Assembly (NCBI GenBank): GCA_900554975.1
Contig: USJI01000105.1
Span: 1-5,018 of the forward strand
Direction: 5' to 3'
DNA length: 5,018 nt
From: an uncultured Ruminococcus sp.
GTDB taxonomy: Bacteria > Bacillota > Clostridia > Oscillospirales > Ruminococcaceae
Positions 1 through 5,018 of the stretch are shown here, piece by piece. Made by a program: the position numbers and the translations under genes. Under the pieces are notes generated by a model. It had not been told where the DNA came from and did not search any database. It worked only from the letters and a program-made list of their open reading frames with translations. Within the stretch, counting starts at the first letter, position 1. Each line of letters opens with the position of its first letter.

Positions 1-864
1 AGTTTTACGGATATGTTTCTTGAAAGTATGCTGACTTATGGCAATGCGGCGGCGGAAATGCTTATTGATGAGGATACTTTTTCGCTTGCAGGACTTTACT
101 GCGGCGATCCTTCAAAAATAGCTGTATTTCCCGGGGAAACTCCCGATTCGCCTGTGTACTGCCGAAAGCTTGCAAACGGCAGGGTTGAAAGGATAGAAAG
201 TCCGCAGAGAATTCTTTTTGCGGCACTTGACCCTCCGGCAGGAAAAACGATGGGGGTTTCGGTTCTGAGGGGACTTCCTGCACTCAGCTGTATTCTCATG
301 AAGATATACAGATGCATAGGACAAAACTATGAAAGAGCAGGAAATGTCAGATATGCGGTTACATACAAACCTTCGGGGGACATTTCAGAAAAAGCATTTA
401 CTAAGGAAAGGGCTATGCAGATAGCAAAGGAATGGTCGGACGGAATGAATGCCGCAAAAAACGGAGAGATAAGGGATTTTGTCGCTGTCGGGGACGTGGA
501 CATAAAGGTCATCGGGGCAGACAACCAGCTTTTCGATACTGAAGTTCCGGTAAGACAGATTCTCGAACAGCTTATTGCAAAACTTTCCGTTCCGCCGTTC
601 TTGCTGGGGCTGAGCTGGTCAACAACCGAAAGAATGTCGGCTCAGCAGGCGGATATTCTGACATCTGAACTCGAGTATTACAGAAGACTTCTTACGCCGG
701 TAATACGGAAAATTGCAGTTACCTTTCTGACGCTTCAGGGGGCAGACTGTGATGTTGACATCATATGGGACAACATCAATTTACAGGACGAAACAGAGCT
801 TGCAGATGCAAGACTCAAAAATGCACAGGCGGCCCAGATTGAACAGTCGCTTGCAGAAAATTAA
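1..864 (+). CDS. Phage portal protein, 3' part (5' end outside window)
   Basis: The portal forms the dodecameric ring at one head vertex through which DNA is packaged and ejected. The frame is open from base 1, so the Met at base 13 is probably internal. Residues are counted from that Met, giving 283 aa; whole portals usually have 400 or more, so the N-terminal part is missing. Visible portal-like features are LTYGNAA (7-13), GVSVLRGLP (81-89) before a helical segment, GNVRYAVTYKP (110-120), and VPPFLLGLSWSTTERMS (193-209) leading into the long helix AQQADILTSELEYYRRLL. The P-PFLLG...S...QQ pattern followed by an acidic helix is typical of clostridial phage portals. The C-terminus is Ala/Gln-rich. 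Standing directly before the capsid gene supports the call. The exact portal subfamily is not resolved. Confidence 0.85.
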   Translation, partial: SFTDMFLESMLTYGNAAAEMLIDEDTFSLAGLYCGDPSKIAVFPGETPDSPVYCRKLANGRVERIESPQRILFAALDPPAGKTMGVSVLRGLPALSCILMKIYRCIGQNYERAGNVRYAVTYKPSGDISEKAFTKERAMQIAKEWSDGMNAAKNGEIRDFVAVGDVDIKVIGADNQLFDTEVPVRQILEQLIAKLSVPPFLLGLSWSTTERMSAQQADILTSELEYYRRLLTPVIRKIAVTFLTLQGADCDVDIIWDNINLQDETELADARLKNAQAAQIEQSLAEN

Positions 865-882
865 AATTACGGAGGAAAAATT

Positions 883-1857
883 ATGTATAATGAAATTAAA
901 CTTGAAAAAGGACTTTACAATCTCGCAGGAAAAAGCTTTACACAGGCACTCGCTGCCGCTGACCCGGACGAAAACTATGCAGGAACACCTCTTGCAAATC
1001 TTGATGCTTTTGAAAGACAGCTCAAGAGATTCGATATCAAAATAAGCGGTGCGGAATGTGACAGGGTGGAAAAATTCTTTGTCACAACTGAAAGTGCAGT
1101 TCTCTTTCCTGAATTTGTAAGACGTGCAGTGCTTCAGGGTATGGAGGAATCCATTCTTACACAGATTGTTGCAGTCAAGACTCTTTCAGACTGCAACCAG
1201 TACAGAGGATATACAGTATCTGACGGCACACCGTATACAACCAAAACATCGGAAGGCGGAAATCTTCCTGAAACAAACATCAAGGAATCCACAAATTCCA
1301 TAAGCCTGCTTAAATATGGCAGACTTATTACAGCGTCATATGAAGTTGTAAGACTTCAGCGACTTGATTCCTTTGCACTTACATTGCGTTCAATCGGCAA
1401 AAAGCTTGGAAACGCAATTACAACCTCTGCGGTTTCAACCATGACAACAGCGGCAACAAGCTTTGATATTGCGGGCTCGGCACTTGCTTATTCAGACCTT
1501 CTGACTCTTTACGGAAAGTTTTCAACATTCGGCATGAACACACTTCTTGCATCTCCTAAAAATGTGGGAACTATTCTTACAATGTCACAGGTTCAGGACT
1601 GCATTTCAACTGACGACAAGGGGAACATCGTTCTGCCTTTCGGTACAACTCTTATCAAGTGTTCACAGATAAATGATGATACAATCCTCGGTTTTGACAA
1701 GGATTATGCTCTTGAACTTATCACAAGCTCTGACCTTGTAATGGAAACGGACAAGCTTATTGACCGTCAGCTTGATACATTCAGTGTATCCATGAATCTC
1801 GGATTCAAGAATATTATCGGTGATTCAATCAAGCTTCTGAATCTTGACAAGTCATAA
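883..1857 (+). CDS. Major capsid protein (HK97-fold type)
   Basis: This 324-aa protein is the probable shell subunit of the phage head. The start is the ATG at 883, preceded by GGAGG (871-875), 18 bases after the portal stop. The N-terminal ~70 residues are charged and could include a short scaffolding or delta-like arm. The stretch TTESAVLFPEFVRRAVLQGM (about residues 68-87) resembles the conserved start of the folded domain in clostridial phage capsids. It is followed by a mixed beta segment with a Ser/Thr/Gly-rich loop (YTVSDGTPYTTKTSEGGN), which would suit the E-loop. A long Ala/Thr-rich helix region (GKKLGNAITTSAVSTMTTAA) suits the spine or A-domain. Length fits the family. Position after the portal and before the protease candidate supports the role. 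I did not identify any crosslinking residue. Confidence 0.85.
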   Translation: MYNEIKLEKGLYNLAGKSFTQALAAADPDENYAGTPLANLDAFERQLKRFDIKISGAECDRVEKFFVTTESAVLFPEFVRRAVLQGMEESILTQIVAVKTLSDCNQYRGYTVSDGTPYTTKTSEGGNLPETNIKESTNSISLLKYGRLITASYEVVRLQRLDSFALTLRSIGKKLGNAITTSAVSTMTTAATSFDIAGSALAYSDLLTLYGKFSTFGMNTLLASPKNVGTILTMSQVQDCISTDDKGNIVLPFGTTLIKCSQINDDTILGFDKDYALELITSSDLVMETDKLIDRQLDTFSVSMNLGFKNIIGDSIKLLNLDKS

Positions 1858-1864
1858 TCCGGTG

Positions 1865-1901
1865 GCGGAGGCAAGCCCTCATTGCAGGGCTTATCCTCTG
1901 C
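1865..1901 (+). promoter_or_regulatory. Two-part RNA hairpin between capsid and protease genes
   Basis: The transcript can fold as follows. Bases 1865-1871 pair with 1895-1901 (seven pairs, including one G-U at 1867/1899). A small asymmetric internal loop follows (1872 opposite 1893-1894). Bases 1873-1879 (aagccct) then pair with 1886-1892 (agggctt), closing a six-base loop. No T-run follows; the next bases are aataaagc. It therefore does not look like a complete intrinsic terminator. It sits 8 bases after the capsid stop and about 20 bases before the AAGGAGG of the next gene, in the only sizeable gap before the end of the operon. Plausible roles (inference) are protecting the 3' end of abundant capsid mRNA, a processing site, or partial attenuation that lowers protease expression. 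Confidence 0.6.
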
Positions 1902-1932
1902 AATAAAGCTATGAAACGATAAGGAGGATATT

Positions 1933-2772
1933 ATGGAAGATACAAACACACAGATGCTTGAAAAGCTGAACAGATTCACAAGAAGGGAACTGAGTGCGGA
2001 CGAGGTTTACATTTTTGATGTTGTACTTTGTGACAATGAGGTTGACAGGGACGGCGAATGCTTTTCTCTTAATGCCCTGAACAAGCTGAAGGAACTTTTT
2101 GTCGGAAAGACGGGGATATTTGACCACAACGCTAAAAGCTCCGGACAGACAGCAAGAATATTTGACACACAGCTTGTCAGCGACAGCAAGAGCAAGACAT
2201 CAAGGGGTGAGGACTACACCTGTCTGAAGGCAAGTGCGTATATGGTCAGAACGGACGCAAACGCTGACCTTATCAGGGAAATAGACGGCGGAATCAAAAA
2301 GGAAGTCAGCATTTCATGCTCCGCAAAGACGAGCAGATGTTCGGTCTGCGGACAGAACAGACAGCAGAAAAGCTGTCCGCATTTAAAAGGAAAGGAATAC
2401 TGCGGAAAAAAAGCGTGTGTTATTCTTGATGACATTACAGATGCTTATGAATGGAGCTTTGTGGCTGTTCCCGCACAGGTCAATGCCGGAGTGACAAAAA
2501 AGTCTTATACCGAAGCGGAAACGGGAAAGTTTTCAACAGAAGACGCAGAAACTGTTGAAAAACTTTGCGAGAATCTCAGAAAGGACGTTTCAAGGCTTTG
2601 CTTTCTTGCCGGTGAAAACTGCGGTCTGCTGAAATCCGCTGCGGACAGAATGACTGCTCTGGAGCTTCTTGATTTCAAAGCGGAGCTGGAGAAAAACTGC
2701 CGCAAAATTCCGAAACCGAATCTTCTGGAGAAAACGGATAAGGCGGAAGATTTGAGCAATTTCCGTATGTAA
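1933..2772 (+). CDS. Probable prohead maturation protease / scaffold, with Cys-His cluster
   Basis: This 279-aa protein probably cleaves head proteins during prohead maturation. The start ATG has a strong AAGGAGG at 1921-1927. The N-terminal ~190 residues match the layout of phage head serine proteases: a beta strand then DNEVDRDGECFS (34-45), GKTGIFDHN with His65 as candidate catalytic histidine, KKEVSISCS with Ser126 as candidate nucleophile, and YEWSFVAVPAQVNAGV (172-187) as the closing strand. Inserted after the Ser is C136-x2-C139-x8-C148-x-H150-x6-C157-x4-C162, which looks like a metal-binding knuckle; I recall similar inserts in other phage proteins of this class. Residues ~195-279 are charged and mainly helical, possibly a scaffold-like tail. 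The gene lies after the capsid gene, whereas most phages have the protease before it. Function is inferred from motifs; an inactive capsid-associated homologue is possible. Confidence 0.65.
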   Translation: MEDTNTQMLEKLNRFTRRELSADEVYIFDVVLCDNEVDRDGECFSLNALNKLKELFVGKTGIFDHNAKSSGQTARIFDTQLVSDSKSKTSRGEDYTCLKASAYMVRTDANADLIREIDGGIKKEVSISCSAKTSRCSVCGQNRQQKSCPHLKGKEYCGKKACVILDDITDAYEWSFVAVPAQVNAGVTKKSYTEAETGKFSTEDAETVEKLCENLRKDVSRLCFLAGENCGLLKSAADRMTALELLDFKAELEKNCRKIPKPNLLEKTDKAEDLSNFRM

Positions 2773-2782
2773 GGAGGATAAC

Positions 2783-3154
2783 ATGACAGTTTCATCAATT
2801 AAATCTCTGTTTACTCTTTTTTCAGGTGAGAACGATACAGAGCGATATGGGGCGATTATTGATTCAGCAATTTCACAGGTTGAAAATATGCTGAGGGAAG
2901 GTGCTGATAAAAACGATTCAAGACTTGATTATCTTAGTGCGTCAATAGCATCTTTCCGTTATACGCAGATAACCTGCGTCAGAAACAAGGTTGCCTATAC
3001 ATATGCGGGAACAGCCTCGAAAGAGGGGAATTCCCGTCTTGAATATGATTTTTCAAGGGAACTTATGCTTGAATATTTAAAGTGCAGCAGTGACCTTCTC
3101 AGAGATGAAAACTTTGCCTTTGAGGGAGTCAGATGCTCATATGAAAGCGAGTGA
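2783..3154 (+). CDS. Small head-tail connector / adaptor candidate
   Basis: This 123-aa protein likely attaches beneath the portal as a head-completion or adaptor ring. The ATG at 2783 has AAGGAGG at 2772-2778, which overlaps the previous stop codon, so the two genes are closely coupled. The sequence is mostly helical: SIKSLFTLFSG, a helix around residues 22-40 (GAIIDSAISQVENMLREG), a second helix SRLDYLSASIASFRYTQI (46-63), and a third around 85-107 (LEYDFSRELMLEYLKCSSDLL). A small all-alpha protein in this slot is typical of gp6/gp15-type connectors. The assignment rests on size, helix content and position rather than a diagnostic motif. It ends by overlapping the next gene at GTGA (3151-3154). 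Confidence 0.5.
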   Translation: MTVSSIKSLFTLFSGENDTERYGAIIDSAISQVENMLREGADKNDSRLDYLSASIASFRYTQITCVRNKVAYTYAGTASKEGNSRLEYDFSRELMLEYLKCSSDLLRDENFAFEGVRCSYESE

Positions 3155-3561
3155 GTCAGAGTATGAATCTTACAAATCTTATAAATATGCTTTACGGCAC
3201 AATCAGACAGGGAAGAACCGACATTTTCCGGGAATACGAACAGACTCCTCTGCATGAGCATACGGAAATTTATGCAACAGTAGGAACTGAAAAGATAACG
3301 TTTGAAAATCAGTTTATGAAAGAAAATGTGAAACGGTATGAAACAAGGGTTACGCTCAGGGTAAGGGTTCTGGGTTATCCGCATGAAGATCCGCTTTCGC
3401 TTTATTATTTCATGGACCAGTATGTTCTTTCGCCGCTTTCGGATTCGGGGTATTATGTCATATCAGCCGAACTCGGAACGCCCTGTCAGGATAATGGTCT
3501 GAGAAGGCTTGTTCTGGAGGGCAGAATAACGGTATGTGCAGATTCGGAAGTGGAGGAGTAA
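3151..3561 (+). CDS. Tail-completion / tail-terminator-like protein candidate
   Basis: Up to 136 aa. Two starts are possible. GTG at 3151 overlaps the previous stop as GTGA. ATG at 3163, eight bases after that stop, gives a 132-aa product beginning MNLTNLINMLYG. Neither has a good ribosome-binding site, so re-initiation by ribosomes finishing the upstream gene is likely. The sequence has an N-terminal helix (NLTNLINMLYGTIRQG), then alternating beta strands (TEIYATVGTEKITFENQF, YETRVTLRVRVLGYP), a helix near DPLSLYYFMDQYVLSPL, and a final strand pair (YYVISAELGTP, LRRLVLEGRITV). The alpha-beta layout, length and slot after a connector match tail-terminator or head-tail joining proteins of tailed phages. 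No family-specific motif was recognised, so the role is inferred from context. Confidence 0.45.
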   Translation: MSQSMNLTNLINMLYGTIRQGRTDIFREYEQTPLHEHTEIYATVGTEKITFENQFMKENVKRYETRVTLRVRVLGYPHEDPLSLYYFMDQYVLSPLSDSGYYVISAELGTPCQDNGLRRLVLEGRITVCADSEVEE

Positions 3562-3951
3562 ATGGAACACAGACTTATAACTGACAGCAGATGTTCCGCT
3601 GTTTTCGGGAATGTAACTGTTTACATAGACAGTTTTGAAGTTACCGGAGAAAAGAAGTTTACCTATCAGCCGACAGTTTCAACCGGAATATATTTCAGCG
3701 AACTCGGCAGATATCCGGTGCTTGTAAAAATAAAGGGCAGGATTCCCAGATCTGCGGAGAGTTTTCCGGCGGTGGACTTTGACAGCGGAATGAGGGGAAA
3801 TATCCGCTATACATTTACCATAGGAACGGTGAAGTTCAGAAATTCCAGACTGAAAAAATACAGCATATCCGAGCAGACAAATTCACAGTTTGATGTATGC
3901 GAACTGGAGCTTTACTGTGAAAGTCAGCTGACGCAGGGGGAGGCAACATGA
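3562..3951 (+). CDS. Unrecognised beta-rich small virion protein
   Basis: 129 aa, not recognised as a named family. The ATG at 3562 follows the previous TAA with no gap, and GGAGG at 3552-3556 lies inside the end of the upstream gene. The sequence is predicted to be nearly all beta: strands around VFGNVTVYIDSFEVT, KKFTYQPT, YPVLVKIKGRIP, GNIRYTFTIGTVKFRNSRLKKYSI and FDVCELELYC, with a polar tail. There is no signal peptide or membrane segment. A small beta protein between tail-completion and hub genes could be a tail-tube-like or baseplate subunit, or a partner of the hub encoded next. Strand alternation and genomic position are the only evidence for this. It overlaps the hub gene by four bases (ATGA, 3948-3951). 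Confidence 0.4.
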   Translation: MEHRLITDSRCSAVFGNVTVYIDSFEVTGEKKFTYQPTVSTGIYFSELGRYPVLVKIKGRIPRSAESFPAVDFDSGMRGNIRYTFTIGTVKFRNSRLKKYSISEQTNSQFDVCELELYCESQLTQGEAT

Positions 3952-4862
3952 ATATTTATGCAGAGCTTATTGATATGGCAGACAAGAAGTATGATTTTAC
4001 AAACTGCATAAGCTTTTACTTTGTCAAAGAGGTTTACACTCCGTATACACTTTTTGAGGGGACTTTCGTTATGCCGTCAACAGTACCCCATGACATAAAC
4101 CGTGTGGCATTTTACATTGATAACAAAAATATCCACTTCGGAATAGTGGACAGCATTGATTTCTATAAGGAAAAGGGAAATGCATACATACGCATAAAGT
4201 CGAAAAGTTTTACTTCTCTTTTGTGCCAGAACCAGCCTGTTCCGGGAATGAATCCGAACGTCACTCTCTCAGATGTCATGTCGGGATTCAGCATACCGTA
4301 TGTCACATATGAAAGTACAGGAACAGTAAAGTACATCTATGTCAAGGAGGGTTCGACATTATGGGACGCCGCCGCAAATTTCAACTTCAAGCTGAATGGC
4401 GGCTACCCATACATAGAGGGGACGAACACACTTCGTGTAACATTGAAAACTCCGGATGAAATAAACATAGCAGATGAACTTGTTACAAGAACTGGTACGC
4501 TTTATGACTACACCAAACTGATAAGCCATCTTCACATGAAAGATGCTGAGGGAACGTATGACGTGTTCAGCCGGAGTAATGAATATGTCATAAACCACAA
4601 AATTGTAAGGCACAAGCAGATACCGCTTGATATGCAGTATCTGAACGACCCTGATGCCGGACTTCTTTTCAAGCTGAATTACAGTATGAGGGGCTGCAAT
4701 TGCAGATACGTTGAATATATCGGTTACAGCGGTGAAGACCTTAACGACAATCTGACCAGTACCGTAGGAGGCATATCAGCTGAAAGAATCCGCAAACTCG
4801 TCATCAGCGGAAGAAATTCGATAATCAGAACAACACTCGGTGTCTACACTGACGCTTTCTGA
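3948..4862 (+). CDS. Baseplate hub / late-control-D-like tail protein
   Basis: 304 aa. The start ATG overlaps the upstream stop (ATGA) and has a purine-rich site gggggagg at 3936-3943. The architecture resembles the tail hub superfamily (phage gpD, Mu gp44, T4 gp27): an N-terminal beta domain with EGTFVMPSTVP (37-47) and HFGIVDSIDFYKEKGNAYIRI (63-83), then SKSFTSLLCQNQPVPGMNP (85-103), VTLSDVM (105-111), and the middle-domain signature KEGSTLWDAAANFNFKLNGGYPYIEGTNTLRV (133-164), which matches the 'high load, few helices, then small beta hairpin' pattern of hub proteins. The C-terminal half is beta-rich. Hubs form a trimer at the tail tip carrying the spike. At 304 aa it is slightly short for the family, and the sequence right after its stop changes character, so the natural 3' end is not certain. 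Confidence 0.55.
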   Translation: MNIYAELIDMADKKYDFTNCISFYFVKEVYTPYTLFEGTFVMPSTVPHDINRVAFYIDNKNIHFGIVDSIDFYKEKGNAYIRIKSKSFTSLLCQNQPVPGMNPNVTLSDVMSGFSIPYVTYESTGTVKYIYVKEGSTLWDAAANFNFKLNGGYPYIEGTNTLRVTLKTPDEINIADELVTRTGTLYDYTKLISHLHMKDAEGTYDVFSRSNEYVINHKIVRHKQIPLDMQYLNDPDAGLLFKLNYSMRGCNCRYVEYIGYSGEDLNDNLTSTVGGISAERIRKLVISGRNSIIRTTLGVYTDAF

Positions 4863-4869
4863 AGAAAGC
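4854..4869 (+). other. Short perfect inverted repeat over the hub stop codon
   Basis: Bases 4854-4860 (gctttct) are the reverse complement of 4863-4869 (agaaagc). As RNA this gives a six-pair stem with a UGAA loop that contains the stop codon. The same site in the second repeat copy (4958-4973) has T in place of C at 4963, which still pairs as G-U, so the stem is kept. The next bases are ttagcaaagac and then ttttaatt, so the T-run is too far away for a standard terminator. A weak terminator or a fold-back junction are both possible. Confidence 0.4.
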
Positions 4870-4914
4870 TTAGCAAAGACTTTTAATTCGCTGTTCACCT
4901 GATTGATACATTTA
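4854..4914 (+). repeat. Direct repeat, copy 1 (period 104)
   Basis: This segment matches 4958-5018 at an offset of 104 bases with one difference (C4859 versus T4963). The exactly identical core is 55 bp, 4860-4914. It begins at the hub stop codon and runs into AT-rich sequence without a clear gene. In the frame starting at 4861 the repeat reads EESLAKTFNSLFT then stop, with no credible start or ribosome-binding site. Confidence 0.9.
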
Positions 4915-5018
4915 CATAAGGCTCGACAAGTAGTTAAACTGGTGAAGATAATACATTGCTTTTTGAAGAAAGCTTAGCAAAGACTTTTAATTCGCTGTTC
5001 ACCTGATTGATACATTTA
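4863..5018. other. Non-coding or unassigned AT-rich end segment
   Basis: There are 156 bases after the hub stop with no gene I can support. The 104-base unit 4860-4963 is 34% GC by hand count (35 of 104); one 60-base line of the upstream hub gene (4741-4800) is 47%. Every earlier gene in this operon is followed by the next within 0-75 bases, so the lack of a downstream gene is out of character. On the minus strand a frame is open from the window end to a stop at 4934-4936 (27 codons), which could be the tail of a convergent gene; support is weak. Confidence 0.5.
4958..5018 (+). repeat. Direct repeat, copy 2, ending on the last base of the window
   Basis: Second copy of 4854-4914. Identity runs to the final base of the window, so the true extent is unknown. 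The 43 bases between the copies (4915-4957) are unique here. They include ggtgaa (4941-4946), which can pair with ttcacc at 4894-4899, a weak six-pair stem. The repeat may continue as a tandem array beyond the window or may be an assembly end effect. Confidence 0.9.

Noticed and set aside
749..1045. 98-codon plus-strand ORF across the portal-capsid junction
   Set aside because: It overlaps the portal 3' end and capsid 5' end in another frame; the capsid start has a clear GGAGG and the competing ORF has none.
1882..1907. Possible promoter in the gap after the capsid gene (ttgcag then aataaa)
   Set aside because: The spacing is about 14 bases and the -35-like part lies inside the hairpin stem, so it is not a credible sigma-70-type promoter.
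1911..1922. Three-codon leader ORF (ATG AAA CGA TAA) before the protease gene
   Set aside because: It has no ribosome-binding site and is too short to support.
2995..3384. 129-codon minus-strand ORF spanning two small genes
   Set aside because: It runs antisense across the end of one well-supported gene and most of the next, has no ribosome-binding site context, and its protein composition looks like a frame shadow.
4854..5018. CRISPR array
   Set aside because: Only two copies are seen, the repeat core is 55 bp with a 49-base spacer, and no cas genes are present; it does not fit CRISPR dimensions.
4854..5018. Diversity-generating retroelement template/variable pair
   Set aside because: The copies differ at one C/T position rather than at adenines, they are adjacent, and no reverse transcriptase is visible.
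4860..5018. Prophage attachment sites (attL/attR)
   Set aside because: The copies are only 104 bases apart with no integrase between them, so they cannot flank a prophage.

Overview
The window is a compact run of phage virion genes, all on the + strand, most likely from a prophage or phage of a gut-type Clostridia host (Ruminococcaceae/Lachnospiraceae-like). I infer the host from the strong AAGGAGG/GGAGG ribosome-binding sites, AGA- and GGA-rich codon use, GC in the mid 40s per cent (estimated from sampled lines), and proteins that resemble clostridial phage head proteins. No database search was possible. Product names rest on motifs, size, order and recalled family features.

Layout. Bases 1-864 hold the 3' part of a portal gene, cut by the window start. 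Bases 883-1857 encode a HK97-fold-type major capsid protein. A 75-base gap (1858-1932) contains a strong two-part hairpin. Bases 1933-2772 encode a probable prohead maturation protease with an inserted Cys/His cluster and a helical tail. Four tightly coupled genes follow: a small head-tail connector candidate (2783-3154), a tail-completion candidate (3151-3561), an unrecognised beta-rich 129-aa protein (3562-3951), and a probable baseplate hub/late-control-D-type protein (3948-4862). Gene boundaries are abutting or overlap by 4 bases (GTGA, ATGA), as in a translationally coupled late operon. No promoter is visible inside it.

How the parts work together. Portal, capsid and protease would build and mature the prohead. 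The two small proteins would close the head and join it to a tail. The hub-like protein implies a tail or baseplate. No tail tube, sheath or tape-measure gene lies between the connector genes and the hub, so either the order is unusual or those genes lie elsewhere.

The end of the window is abnormal. From the hub stop codon onward the sequence becomes AT-rich (34% GC in the 104-base unit, counted by hand) and contains a direct repeat with period 104. Its exact core is 55 bp, and the second copy ends on the last base of the window. This is either the start of a tandem array or the mark of a short-read assembly that stopped at a 55-mer graph node. I see no convincing wholly new system here. The items most worth checking are the terminal repeat, the compressed gene order, the hairpin after the capsid gene, and the metal-site-like insert in the protease.
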